Part shown: piece by piece, positions 1 through 7,693 of the stretch
Numbering within the stretch: position 1 is the first letter of the stretch
Layout: each line of letters starts with the position of its first letter
From: Fulvivirga marina
GTDB taxonomy: Bacteria > Bacteroidota > Bacteroidia > Cytophagales > Cyclobacteriaceae
Length of the DNA: 64,000 bases
Reading direction: 5' to 3'
Assembly (NCBI RefSeq): GCF_016775155.1
Contig: NZ_JAEUGD010000064.1
Span: 195,430 to 259,429, forward strand
Translations under genes and position numbers: made by a program
Notes under the pieces: generated by a model
Database searches by the model: none
Told to the model about the DNA's origin: nothing
The model's input: only the letters and a program-made list of their open reading frames with translations

Positions 1-250
1 TCTCTCGTATACTGAAAATCCTGCCATCAGCCTCTGAGATATAAAGTTCAAGTAGCCCTTTGCGCTCCTCCATGATGATGGTTTGGCGTGTTTTTACTCG
101 ACCTGGAAAATCATCCCTATTGATTTTCTCTAAGTCTCGGTTAAGCTTAATCCATTCCTGATCCCACATTTTTCTGTGGACTTCTAATGCAGCCTTATAG
201 CTTTCATCATTCTTAACCATTTCTGTCAATTCCCATACATTAATAGCCAT
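1..250 (-). CDS. Early phage protein, partial (C-terminus off left edge)
   Basis: An open frame of 83 codons starts at an ATG at 250-248 and runs off the window. Its start shares one base with the stop of the MuB-like gene (TAATG), so the two are probably translationally coupled. The visible part is charged and helical, with no transmembrane segment and no motif I recognise. Position right after transposase and MuB suggests an early, replication-related or host-takeover protein. Function unknown. Confidence 0.7.
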   Translation of the reverse strand, partial: MAINVWELTEMVKNDESYKAALEVHRKMWDQEWIKLNRDLEKINRDDFPGRVKTRQTIIMEERKGLLELYISEADGRIFSIRE

Positions 251-1179
251 TAGTAATCGAGGTTAAATAGATCAATGATATCTTTTCCGTTGAGTTGTTC
301 GCCACAGTTGCGAATGTTTTCCAGGATAACCTGAACATACTGACTAAGCATGTCATAATCGAAAATGTATTTTGCCAACACATTAATAGCTGTCGTGTCA
401 GTAATTCCAGAGGTTTTACATATCTCTTTGATCTCCTCCTTACTTATCTCCTTTAATTCTACCCTGTTAGGGAAGAACCTGCGCCTCAGTTGTGGGAATC
501 CTGGCTTTGCTCTATCAGCCATAGTATTTATCTTGCTGATCAGGTTCATCCCTGATAATATCATTCCGCATTTGCGATCAGTGAAGTCTGCTATTTCTTT
601 AACCAGGTCAAATAGGTTGTTTTTAAGGTACTCAGCTTCATCTATAATGATTAGATACCCATTTACGCTCGTTACTTTTCTCTGGATTGCTAACATTTTT
701 GACCTATTGCCACGCAATTGATCTTTTATGAGAAGCTTCTTACAGATCTCTTCAAGCATATCTTTAGCGCTCATTGTCCTGGTTACTTTGATGTATAGAA
801 CTTTATCATTATGTAAGGCGTATCTCTCAAGAGAGTATGTTTTTCCTAGCCCTGTGTCCGCCTCCAGGAGTATTCTTTGCCTTTTGCTCTGGGCACTTTG
901 GCAGACCGTTTGAACTAACAAGTAATTTTTGGTATCCCAGTGTAGTTCTGTATCGAATCTTAGTCCTAAAAAGTCTGATAGTGTATTAAACACCTTGTCA
1001 GGTATAGGGCTGTTTTTCCCTTCTCCTGTACTCATGGAATACTCTCCATTTCTTATGCGCGATATATAGGCTGAGACTACTCCAGACTGTTGAGAAAGCT
1101 TGTTTGCAGATCTCTCTTCTGAGAAATCAATCCATTCGATGACTGATTCGGTGATTTTTTGTTTGTGTTGTAAATTCAT
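250..1179 (-). CDS. MuB-like transposition ATPase with N-terminal HTH
   Basis: This 309-residue protein has an N-terminal helix-turn-helix (about residues 15-50) and an AAA+ core. A Walker A-type loop (EADTGLGKTY) lies near residue 105 and Walker B (YLIIIDEAEYL) near residue 180. The family (Mu B, TniB/IstB-like) binds target DNA as an ATP-dependent filament and delivers it to the DDE transposase, giving target choice and target immunity. It is transcribed in the same early operon as the MuA-like gene. An ATG start and near-normal length for MuB (about 312 residues in Mu) support the call. It is the only ATPase of this kind in the window. Confidence 0.9.
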   Translation of the reverse strand: MNLQHKQKITESVIEWIDFSEERSANKLSQQSGVVSAYISRIRNGEYSMSTGEGKNSPIPDKVFNTLSDFLGLRFDTELHWDTKNYLLVQTVCQSAQSKRQRILLEADTGLGKTYSLERYALHNDKVLYIKVTRTMSAKDMLEEICKKLLIKDQLRGNRSKMLAIQRKVTSVNGYLIIIDEAEYLKNNLFDLVKEIADFTDRKCGMILSGMNLISKINTMADRAKPGFPQLRRRFFPNRVELKEISKEEIKEICKTSGITDTTAINVLAKYIFDYDMLSQYVQVILENIRNCGEQLNGKDIIDLFNLDY

Positions 1180-1231
1180 AATTTTAATTCACGTTTAAAT
1201 TATAGTTAAGGCCTCTTGAGAGTTGGCGCGA

Positions 1232-1558
1232 TCAAGGGGCTTTGCTTTTATCTATGTCAATCACATTGACATTTGATGCCTTGATTTCTTTGATAGTTCT
1301 TCCTTTGTCTTCCTCCAGCAGTAAACTGAAAATGCTATAAAGGGTGTTAGGGATAATTGTTGATGGAGATATAGATATCTGAAGAGATCCATTCTTGTCT
1401 ATTATAACATCTCCGGTAAAGTGTTCTTCTCCACCAATAGTGATTTTGGCTGTATATAGGGAACCTCTCTTGAATATGATTGCATCAGGTTGATTTGTCC
1501 CCGTTTTAGGAGGGTTTAACTCAGCTTCTCCAACGATGAATATTTTTACTTTTGTCAT
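1232..1558 (-). CDS. Small early phage protein, unknown function
   Basis: A 108-residue protein with an ATG start, between the transposase and the MuB-like gene. It looks like a compact beta-rich soluble domain with alternating hydrophobic residues and a short acidic C-terminus. It has no signal peptide, transmembrane helix or cysteine cluster. Position in the early operon suggests a role in transposition or replication, but nothing in the residues proves this. Confidence 0.7.
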   Translation of the reverse strand: MTKVKIFIVGEAELNPPKTGTNQPDAIIFKRGSLYTAKITIGGEEHFTGDVIIDKNGSLQISISPSTIIPNTLYSIFSLLLEEDKGRTIKEIKASNVNVIDIDKSKAP

Positions 1559-1581
1559 GGCTTAAATTGTTTAATTAAGTG

Positions 1582-1692
1582 TTATTCCCGATCCGCTATC
1601 AGATCTTCAGTTGTTTTGGGTCTGTACAGTTTGGCTTTCTCAAAGTCCATAGCTGCGTAATCCATTGAATGTATTTTAATTTTGACTACCAT
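1582..1692 (-). CDS. 36-residue ORF coupled to the transposase stop
   Basis: This short frame begins MVVKIKIHSMDYAAM and ends at TAA (1584-1582). Its ATG overlaps the transposase stop in the heptamer ATGGTAG. The same heptamer joins the upstream cysteine-rich gene to the transposase, so the arrangement looks like real start/stop coupling. It fills an otherwise empty 127-bp gap in a tightly packed operon. No function can be assigned, and it could be a chance frame. Confidence 0.45.
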   Translation of the reverse strand: MVVKIKIHSMDYAAMDFEKAKLYRPKTTEDLIADRE

Positions 1693-3872
1693 CGATTTAC
1701 TCGTTTCGTAGGTGTATTTTCTATTTGATTGGTCGAAGGATTGAATCTGTTTAGCTTTTTTGATCCTTCAGGTCTGTCCTTATTTTCCTTATCAAGTCTG
1801 TAGCTGTCTCCATTTACCAGCTTTTCAAGCATGTCGGCCTTAGCCGCGTTTAGTATGCTTTTGTCGTATGCGTTAGCTGTAATGGCCTCGGTATATGTTC
1901 CGTTTTCCTTAGTTATTTCAACTAATCTGTTATACCTGTTGGTGGTGATAAGCTTTTGCTTCTTTTTACTGTTTAGATGATCATTAAGAAGCTTTGTTTC
2001 TCCTTCAGTCCGGTCTGCCAGAGCCATTGAGAACTCTTGCTTTGTACTTGCGAAGACGTGGCTATCATTAAAGAGGTAAGGTCGTCCGTCTCGATATAGG
2101 TAAACCTTTTCTATATTACGCGGATCGTATTTGATATTGAAGGACTCACCTATATGTAAGGAGTTGAATTCTGGGTCCGAAATGATTAGTTCATGCCTCT
2201 GGTTATCAATTTGAAGCTTCATGCCTACATTGGTATATTGGTATGGCTGAGGGACAAATTGGTTTAATTGTCTTGTTTTGCCCTGGTCAACTACCTTAAC
2301 TTGCTTTAAGTCTCCAGGCATCTCATAGAATGCTTCAATCTCATGTTTGTGAGTGTATGGCCTTTGTTGGTTCTGGGTAGTGGCAATACTCTCTTTATAT
2401 TTCTCCAATGGAGACTTTGAGCCATTAAATGATTTATGATTCCAGAGGGTGAAATCTTCGTGGAGCTCTTTAATAGCCTGGTCAATTGTAGGCAGCAATC
2501 CATCTTTAACCTGCTTAGCAAGTGCCTCTCTGTTTCCACTTCTGTCCAGGGTTTTGGCTGTAATGTTTCCGCCTGTGTATCCTGTTCTAAATTTCAGTAT
2601 CTGGTCATTGAATTTAGAAAAGAAGCTCTCTATTATCTTTGATCTTGCATTTCCTACAGCAGTAGGTGTACAGTGTGCCGTGAGGGCATGCATGCACTGC
2701 TGAGCATGGTAGCTCTTAATAGCTGAACTGTTGTCAAACTGTAGTTGATTAGGTAGGTAGCCTGAAAGTTCACAAGCCATTCTTAAAGACTCTTTAACTG
2801 CCTCTGTAGTTTCAGTAGTACTTACATGAAATCCGATTACACACCAACTATGGGCGTCTAGGATGACAAAAGCATTGAGCCTACTGTACGCCTTTTTGGT
2901 TTTAGGATCGAAGTAATAACGGTGTACAGGTGATCCGTCAAGTACCCAAAGGGCATTGGCATAAGATGGCGTTTTTCTCTTGGTTACTATTTCAAACTTA
3001 TCTCTGTACTGCTGACGGCCATGTCTCTGCTCGTAGACCAATTGCTGTACATCCTTACTCATAAGGAAGTGCTTAACAGTGCTGTCACTTACAAGTGCTT
3101 TATGGCTCCATCCGTATTGTCCATTACTGACTACATAGGCCTGAACCATTTCGTTGGCCTTGCGCATGTACATGTTGTAGGTCTGCTCAATGCTAGGCTT
3201 GTTTGGTTCGCTGTAGATTTGTATTAAAAGTGCCTCTTGTTCTTCTCCAAGCTTCTGACTGTTGCTGTTGCCATACTTTTTACTGATAAGGCTGTCAAGT
3301 GACTCGTAAAGATCCTGATCAGTGTAATTACCATTTAAAGGCTTTTTAAATAGTTTGTTAAATGGTTTTAGCTTCCTCTTTAAGACTTGTATGCTGTTAC
3401 ACTTCCATTTACTCCAGTCGTCTTTTGCTCCCATAAGTTCAATAGCATCATTGTAGAGATCATCGAGGGAGTTATAACCCATGCTTGTGGACTGGCTTCT
3501 TGAAACGGAGGAAAGGAATAATAACCAGCCTGCTGTCTCGCTCAACTCTCTGGCTATCTCATACACCTCAGGTTTTCCTAGAAAGTAATCGTAAGCTTTA
3601 GCGGGAATGCTTATCAGTTGCTCTATGTTTCGTTTGAATAGCTGAGCGGGTTCTGGAAGATCGTATTTGTCCAGGGTAGGTGTCGGAATAGTATTATAGT
3701 TGATAAGAACATCACCGCTAACCTTTTCATGTTGCCAAGAGTCAAGGCCGTTATTTTTGTTACGGTACTTGCCTTTGTTTATGGTCTCTTCCAGTTGTGT
3801 TCTGTAGTCAGGTGCAACCAACTCCAAAAGCTCCCTAGCACTTAACCAAACTATGTCTTTTCTAACTACCAT
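1686..3872 (-). CDS. MuA-like DDE transposase
   Basis: This is a 728-residue transposase. The chosen start is the ATG at 3872, whose product begins MVVRKDIVWLSARELL. That opening resembles the MuA N-terminal DNA-binding fold, and the start overlaps the upstream stop as ATGGTAG. A longer TTG-started frame to 3977 would run through the upstream gene. Catalytic acidic residues are visible at D312 (WVLDGSPVH), D380 (LQFDNSSA) and E415 (KIIESFFSKF), a D-D-(34)-E arrangement of the rve/MuA core. A beta-barrel-like domain and a basic, polar tail follow, where MuA carries its MuB-contact region. The enzyme cuts phage ends and joins them to target DNA during integration and replication. Confidence 0.94.
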   Translation of the reverse strand: MVVRKDIVWLSARELLELVAPDYRTQLEETINKGKYRNKNNGLDSWQHEKVSGDVLINYNTIPTPTLDKYDLPEPAQLFKRNIEQLISIPAKAYDYFLGKPEVYEIARELSETAGWLLFLSSVSRSQSTSMGYNSLDDLYNDAIELMGAKDDWSKWKCNSIQVLKRKLKPFNKLFKKPLNGNYTDQDLYESLDSLISKKYGNSNSQKLGEEQEALLIQIYSEPNKPSIEQTYNMYMRKANEMVQAYVVSNGQYGWSHKALVSDSTVKHFLMSKDVQQLVYEQRHGRQQYRDKFEIVTKRKTPSYANALWVLDGSPVHRYYFDPKTKKAYSRLNAFVILDAHSWCVIGFHVSTTETTEAVKESLRMACELSGYLPNQLQFDNSSAIKSYHAQQCMHALTAHCTPTAVGNARSKIIESFFSKFNDQILKFRTGYTGGNITAKTLDRSGNREALAKQVKDGLLPTIDQAIKELHEDFTLWNHKSFNGSKSPLEKYKESIATTQNQQRPYTHKHEIEAFYEMPGDLKQVKVVDQGKTRQLNQFVPQPYQYTNVGMKLQIDNQRHELIISDPEFNSLHIGESFNIKYDPRNIEKVYLYRDGRPYLFNDSHVFASTKQEFSMALADRTEGETKLLNDHLNSKKKQKLITTNRYNRLVEITKENGTYTEAITANAYDKSILNAAKADMLEKLVNGDSYRLDKENKDRPEGSKKLNRFNPSTNQIENTPTKRVNRW

Positions 3873-4093
3873 TTGTTTATTGGGCAGGTCGCTGTTGTAG
3901 ATCGTGTCTTTGATGGCATGAAGCATCCGCATAGTTTGCAGTTGCTGGTAATGGTAAGGTTGGGGCACTGCTGGCAAACTGCGTATCGTTCAGTAGCTAG
4001 TGTTTCTACATTGTTGTTAGCTACCCCTACAATCTTCTTAGCCAGATTAGTAGAGCCTTCAATGATTTGTTTTGCTTGGGTTATCTTCTTCAT
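3866..4093 (-). CDS. Small cysteine-rich (zinc-ribbon-like) early protein
   Basis: A 75-residue protein with a basic helical N-terminus followed by a cysteine pattern C-x2-C-x8-C-x2-C-x-C and a final CPINKW. The spacing suggests zinc binding. Similar short cysteine-rich proteins ending in CPxxKW occur in Bacteroidota phages from general memory, but their role is not established. The gene starts at an ATG inside the end of the next gene upstream and overlaps the transposase start by seven bases. Confidence 0.75.
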   Translation of the reverse strand: MKKITQAKQIIEGSTNLAKKIVGVANNNVETLATERYAVCQQCPNLTITSNCKLCGCFMPSKTRSTTATCPINKW

Positions 4094-4308
4094 ATGATCA
4101 CCATTAGGTTTGTCTTAGTAATTGGGAACCTATGTGTTCCTTTTTCTTTTATTTTCTTTGCTATAAGCTCTCCGCGTTCCACCTTATAAGCTTTGTATAT
4201 GGTGTCGTCCTCTCGGGTCTTGAATAGCTGGCCGCTTTGTATGGAAGCAACTTTTGAAGGAAGAGCAAGGCATAGCTTTCCATTTAGTGTGATGGTTTGC
4301 CCTGTCAT
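4090..4308 (-). CDS. Small early phage protein, unknown function
   Basis: A 72-residue basic protein, second in the early operon. Its ATG overlaps the stop of the HTH gene (ATGA) and its own stop overlaps the cysteine-rich gene by four bases, so the three are translated as a chain. It is predicted soluble and largely beta. No motif is recognised. Confidence 0.65.
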   Translation of the reverse strand: MTGQTITLNGKLCLALPSKVASIQSGQLFKTREDDTIYKAYKVERGELIAKKIKEKGTHRFPITKTNLMVII

Positions 4309-4562
4309 GCCGTCTGTAGTTTAAGTATGTCGGTGTGGTTGCACTGAATCTGGTAGATTTGGGCGTTCAGCTTTTCATTGAGCATTTGGATAGCTGCGTT
4401 GTGTATCTTACGACTGTTGCTACGTCCAGCGAAAAAGTAGGATACTGCTCTCTGTGTTACTCCTGCGCGAGACGCAAGCTCTTTTTTGGATATACTATTC
4501 TCCTTGAGTTTGCGTTCTAACTGCTCTCTTTTTTGTTCGGATAATTGGTGTAATTTGTTCAT
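4305..4562 (-). CDS. Cro/Ner-like HTH regulator, first early gene
   Basis: The ATG at 4562 gives 85 residues; an upstream in-frame TTG would add eight and sits in the promoter. A helix-turn-helix is clear at about residues 22-55 (KKELASRAGVTQRAVSYFFAG). It is the first gene of the leftward early operon and faces the cI-type repressor across the switch. This is the place of cro in lambda and ner in Mu. It probably represses its own operon or the repressor promoter; this is inferred from position. Confidence 0.8.
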   Translation of the reverse strand: MNKLHQLSEQKREQLERKLKENSISKKELASRAGVTQRAVSYFFAGRSNSRKIHNAAIQMLNEKLNAQIYQIQCNHTDILKLQTA

Positions 4563-4583
4563 ATTTGATTGTCGATTGTAGAA

Positions 4584-4614
4584 CAATTATATAGAGAATT
4601 TTCTAATAACACAA
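4584..4614 (-). promoter_or_regulatory. Leftward early promoter (candidate)
   Basis: On the minus strand a TTG (4614-4612) and TATAATTG (4591-4584) are separated by 20 bases. The Bacteroidota sigma consensus is TTG, 19-21 bases, TAnnTTTG, so the -7 box has one mismatch. It would start the early operon about 15-20 bases before the ATG at 4562. Operator O1 lies inside the spacer. Confidence 0.5.
4594..4606. promoter_or_regulatory. Operator O1 in the phage switch
   Basis: The sequence GAGAATTTTCTAA carries symmetric half-sites AGAA and TTCT two bases apart. It lies within the spacer of the leftward early promoter, so a bound repressor would block it. It shares GAGAA and TTTTCTAA with O2 nearby. 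Which of the two HTH proteins binds is not known. Confidence 0.5.
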
Positions 4615-4623
4615 TGTTGACTG

Positions 4624-4635
4624 AGAAAATTTTCT
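4624..4635. promoter_or_regulatory. Operator O2 in the phage switch
   Basis: A perfect 12-bp palindrome AGAAAATTTTCT that ends on the first base of the -7 box of the repressor promoter. Binding here would silence repressor transcription. It resembles O1 but has a four-base centre in place of two. Confidence 0.55.
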
Positions 4636-4642
4636 AAATTTG
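4635..4642 (+). promoter_or_regulatory. -7 box of repressor promoter, probably leaderless
   Basis: TAAATTTG matches the Bacteroidota -7 consensus TAnnTTTG exactly. It ends four bases before the repressor ATG at 4647, so transcription would begin at or near the start codon. A TTG at 4617-4619 is only 15 bases upstream, shorter than the usual 19-21, so the -33 element is weak and may need an activator. Confidence 0.5.
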
Positions 4643-4646
4643 AAAT

Positions 4647-5123
4647 ATGAACCACTCCAGCTGGCACGATAGACTTGCGCAATTTATTGACTATTTAGGG
4701 CTTAAACCCTCTTCTTTTGAGGGCATTGTAGGTCTTAGCAATGGGTCAATCTCAAAACCTCTAAAGAGCAAATCTTCTATAGGCTCAGATAAGTTTGAGA
4801 AAATATTCTCAGAATACCCTGATTTATCTCCAACATGGCTACTAAAAGGACAGGGAGAAATGTTACTCAGCAATGGACCTGGGGACTCGCAAAATCAAGT
4901 TGCGGAGGAATTTGTAGTATACCTGAAAAATAATAAGGATACCGCCAGTATTATTATGGAATTAAGGGGTATGGTTCATGATGCCAGACAGGCTCATTTA
5001 GTAGGCTTGGTAGAAATGGTAATTAATGAACTCAGTAAGGAGAATATTGAGTTGAAGAATAAGGTAATTAAGCTTTATGAGGATCGAGACAGGTTACTTG
5101 AAAAAGTAGAAAGATACCTTTAA
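4647..5123 (+). CDS. cI-type phage repressor
   Basis: This 158-residue protein has an N-terminal HTH (about residues 8-68, ending in the LSPTWLLKGQGEML pattern common in Bacteroidota phage repressors). A linker follows, then a C-terminal leucine-rich coiled coil (about 130-158) that would dimerise it. There is no LexA-type serine peptidase domain, so induction would not work by RecA-stimulated self-cleavage. It is the only gene in the early half read rightward, divergent from the early operon, as expected for the lysogeny repressor. Confidence 0.85.
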   Translation: MNHSSWHDRLAQFIDYLGLKPSSFEGIVGLSNGSISKPLKSKSSIGSDKFEKIFSEYPDLSPTWLLKGQGEMLLSNGPGDSQNQVAEEFVVYLKNNKDTASIIMELRGMVHDARQAHLVGLVEMVINELSKENIELKNKVIKLYEDRDRLLEKVERYL

Positions 5124-5126
5124 TAG

Positions 5127-5160
5127 GCTATCTCCTAAATTCTTTTAGGATAGCTTTCTT
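5127..5160. terminator. Hairpin between repressor and TPR gene
   Basis: GCTA and TCCTAAA (5127-5139, with a two-base bulge) pair with TTTAGGATAGC (5144-5154) around a four-base loop, followed by TTTCTTAT on the plus strand. It overlaps the stop codon of the convergent TPR gene. Likely ends repressor transcription; the U-tract is imperfect. Confidence 0.4.
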
Positions 5161-6351
5161 ATACTCCGCTTTCTTAGCCTCTTCTTTCTTTAAACCTCTA
5201 TAAAGCCGAAATAATGCTAAGCTTATGATGATTGTCGCTGCAATAGACAATCCTATTATAAGCAACAATTGAAATCGTTCTTTCTGCGCTACCTTGTCTT
5301 TTTCTATCTTTTCAACTTCAGATAATCCAGCTTGTAACTCATAGAAGTTATGCATTTTATTGCTGTAATCTTGCACCTGAGCAACGTCCCTAGCATACTT
5401 GTTTATTTGTTCATAGACAGCAAAGGCTTTCTCTATTTCTCCAGACTCCCTATAAAGCTCAACCAATAGTTCTCTGGTTCTTAAAAACTCAACACTTAAA
5501 GTGTCGTTCGATATTGATGCCAGATTAAGGTAGTGCAGGGCACTGTCAGTGGAGTTTAGATTTCTGTAAGTTTCTGCAAGATTATTAAGCGTTCTTAGCG
5601 CCGATTCGTCAGGTTTTTTAGCTTGTTTTAAATCCAGGCTTTTAAGCAAGTAATCCTTTGCCTTAATGAAATCATTCTTTCCTAAATATGCATTGCCAGC
5701 GTTGTTGTAGGTTTTTGCTTTACGCTTCGGGTCTAAACGGAGGGCTATGAAGTAATAATGAATTGCAGTGTCGTAGCTTTCAGCTTCTTTGTAGAGAATG
5801 CCAAGTTCATTGTATATGATTGCCTGACTGGGTTTGTTGTCAAGTTCAGTATATATTTTGAGCGCATTTGTATTGTAAATGCTTGCTGAATCAAAGTTAT
5901 TCGTTAATCTATAGACTTTAGCTATATTTCTATAAGTCTCAGCAAGCAGGAACCTGTCGTTTACCTGGGCTTTTAAATCCGCTACCTCTTTATATAACTT
6001 AAGGGCTTTATCATATGTATAGGCATGCTTGAAAATTACAGCAATGTTGAGTTTTACATCACTGACCATTTTTTTATCATTAATGTTTTGATATTGACGT
6101 AGAGCTTCAAAATAGTACATGAGGGCCTTTGTATTATTTTTGCTGTTAAAGTTTGCTGAGCCTAACAGAAAGTTTGCATTTGCAAACTCGATATTGGATG
6201 TTGCCACGCTCATTGCTTGAGTAGCAAACTCTATGCACAGCGTTGGATCACTCGCGTAATACCTTCTTGCACTGTCATATAATTGGTGATATTCTTGTGA
6301 ATATGCCGTTAAAGAAATAATAAGAATGCAGCCCAGAAATAAAAACCTCAT
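5128..6351 (-). CDS. TPR membrane-anchored protein, probable phage cargo
   Basis: This 407-residue protein has a signal peptide (residues 1-18), about seven tetratricopeptide repeats (25-330), a coiled-coil stretch, one transmembrane helix (about 362-384) and a short, very basic tail. In Bacteroidota this layout normally continues into a histidine kinase or a LuxR-type DNA-binding domain. Here it stops about 20 residues after the membrane. It is not a virion-type protein and sits between the repressor and the virion genes, downstream of a small lipoprotein gene. Likely a lysogenic-conversion gene acting in the envelope, such as exclusion of other phages, but that is inference. Confidence 0.8.
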   Translation of the reverse strand: MRFLFLGCILIISLTAYSQEYHQLYDSARRYYASDPTLCIEFATQAMSVATSNIEFANANFLLGSANFNSKNNTKALMYYFEALRQYQNINDKKMVSDVKLNIAVIFKHAYTYDKALKLYKEVADLKAQVNDRFLLAETYRNIAKVYRLTNNFDSASIYNTNALKIYTELDNKPSQAIIYNELGILYKEAESYDTAIHYYFIALRLDPKRKAKTYNNAGNAYLGKNDFIKAKDYLLKSLDLKQAKKPDESALRTLNNLAETYRNLNSTDSALHYLNLASISNDTLSVEFLRTRELLVELYRESGEIEKAFAVYEQINKYARDVAQVQDYSNKMHNFYELQAGLSEVEKIEKDKVAQKERFQLLLIIGLSIAATIIISLALFRLYRGLKKEEAKKAEYKKAILKEFRR

Positions 6352-6464
6352 ATTGAAACTATAATAAATTATATACTATCAAATATACAAAAAGGCAACT
6401 TAGAATAGCTGCCTTAAAAATTTCAAAATGATAGATTTCCTTACATTAAAATTTGTAACGGTTT

Positions 6465-6638
6465 TCAGGGAGCTGGTGGTGGAGCTGTGCCGTCCTCGTC
6501 GTCATCATCTCCACCAGTCGGAGGATCAAGATTAAGGGTAGGGTTTCCTGAATCAAAAATTTCATCATCAATGTCGTCAGAGCAAGAGCTAAGACCTAAA
6601 ACAATCAGTAGAGAGAATAGAAGGAGGAATCGTTTCAT
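6465..6638 (-). CDS. 57-residue acidic lipoprotein
   Basis: The frame begins MKRFLLLFSLLIVLGLSSC, a signal peptide ending in a lipobox (LSSC, cysteine at 19). The mature part is only 39 residues, with Asp-rich runs and a PPPAP end. It lies 113 bases before the TPR gene on the same strand and is probably co-transcribed. Small proline-containing outer-membrane lipoproteins can be Rz1-type spanins, but this one is far from the lysis genes and a better spanin exists at 16133. A partner of the TPR protein is the likelier reading. Confidence 0.7.
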   Translation of the reverse strand: MKRFLLLFSLLIVLGLSSCSDDIDDEIFDSGNPTLNLDPPTGGDDDDEDGTAPPPAP

Positions 6639-6688
6639 AATTTTAGTAGTTTATAGTTTTTAAAATTGGTTTAAATATACGTTAAAAA

Positions 6689-7174
6689 TCAGCTAGGAGC
6701 ATTATTGCTTTTTTTTGAAACCACTTCTGCTGAATATGTGAAGACATGAGCCATGAGGTTGTTGTTGTCATGATCAGTACGGGTTCCTATTAATACCATT
6801 CTCTTAAAACAAGTACCTGCCCCTTTCCATGAGTCGAAAAGTTCATTAATCAAATACGGATAGTCAAGCTGAATTTTGAAATCATCATTTTGAGGTGATT
6901 CCCTTCGACCATCTACATATAAATCCTGTACAATATGAAGAGCTATTCTAAGGATTCCCTTCCTGGAGAATGCGGTATGATGCTCCCAAGCTATATCCGA
7001 CATCTCTAAAAAGACAGCAGGACGAGTAAACGGGAGGTCGTTCTCCTGTTCTTCATATTGTTTGTTGTACCATTGATAGTCAGCCACGGGTTTGGCTCCA
7101 TTTGTTAATAACCAATTTGAGTTGTCCGTAATCCTCTGTTCAATGGCACTGTATATTTCTCTCTCTATGTACAT
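6689..7174 (-). CDS. Putative tail terminator / head-tail joining protein
   Basis: A 161-residue soluble protein, last of the leftward head module, 14 bases after the G-like gene. It opens with a helix (IEREIYSAIEQRI) and continues as alternating strands. Size, fold pattern and place after a gpG-like protein fit the small tail-completion proteins of phages (lambda U, Mu gp37-like). No sequence motif is diagnostic, so the name rests mostly on position. Confidence 0.6.
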   Translation of the reverse strand: MYIEREIYSAIEQRITDNSNWLLTNGAKPVADYQWYNKQYEEQENDLPFTRPAVFLEMSDIAWEHHTAFSRKGILRIALHIVQDLYVDGRRESPQNDDFKIQLDYPYLINELFDSWKGAGTCFKRMVLIGTRTDHDNNNLMAHVFTYSAEVVSKKSNNAPS

Positions 7175-7188
7175 GCTTTTAAATGTGG

Positions 7189-7659
7189 TTAAATGAATAC
7201 CTTTCTAAATCGTTTCTCAAATATCTTTTTAATGTTTTGGTTGAGAACCTTACTTTCTCCTGCAAACTGCCTTTTTGGGAGGTTGAAACTAACAGACCTT
7301 GTATGGGCACTTACTTGCTCTGTCCTTCCTTTTCTTTTTCTGCGATGGCTCCTCACATTCTGAGTCCCTGATATGGTTGCCCCATCATTATGGGCGGCCA
7401 TATGTATTTCCATTTGAAGTAATACAAAAGGCTTTTGAATTTTGAATGATATTGATCTCAAACCATCTCCAGTGTCAATTAATAAGCCTCTTCCTTTATT
7501 TCTGGGGGCATTATCTGATCTGACTGGCCATTTGGCACCATCCCAACTGCCAGCTCGGATATTGTCAATAGCATGGTTAACCATTTCATTTGCTACAAGA
7601 ATTGGAAGATCTCGCTTTAGAGCCTGAAGGCGTTGAATTACTATTTTGTAGTTAGGCAT
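7189..7659 (-). CDS. Phage virion morphogenesis protein (Mu gpG-like)
   Basis: This 156-residue protein has the pattern of the phage virion morphogenesis/gpG family: an N-terminal helix, a WPxR motif (AKWPVRSDN), a basic middle, and a conserved late motif of the form LPKRQFAGES. In Mu, gpG acts in head-tail joining. It sits between the F-like minor head gene and the putative tail terminator, the same order as in Mu-like phages. Confidence 0.75.
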   Translation of the reverse strand: MPNYKIVIQRLQALKRDLPILVANEMVNHAIDNIRAGSWDGAKWPVRSDNAPRNKGRGLLIDTGDGLRSISFKIQKPFVLLQMEIHMAAHNDGATISGTQNVRSHRRKRKGRTEQVSAHTRSVSFNLPKRQFAGESKVLNQNIKKIFEKRFRKVFI

Positions 7660-7693
7660 TAGCAGTTGTATAGCTTGTTATTGACATAGTACT

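Noticed and set aside
3873-3977. A 35-codon N-terminal extension of the transposase (TTG start)
   Set aside because: It overlaps the cysteine-rich gene; the ATG at 3872 gives the expected N-terminal fold and a normal start/stop overlap.
6465-6638. The small lipoprotein as an Rz1-type spanin subunit
   Set aside because: No Rz partner lies beside it, it is far from the lysis genes and a better u-spanin candidate is at 16133.
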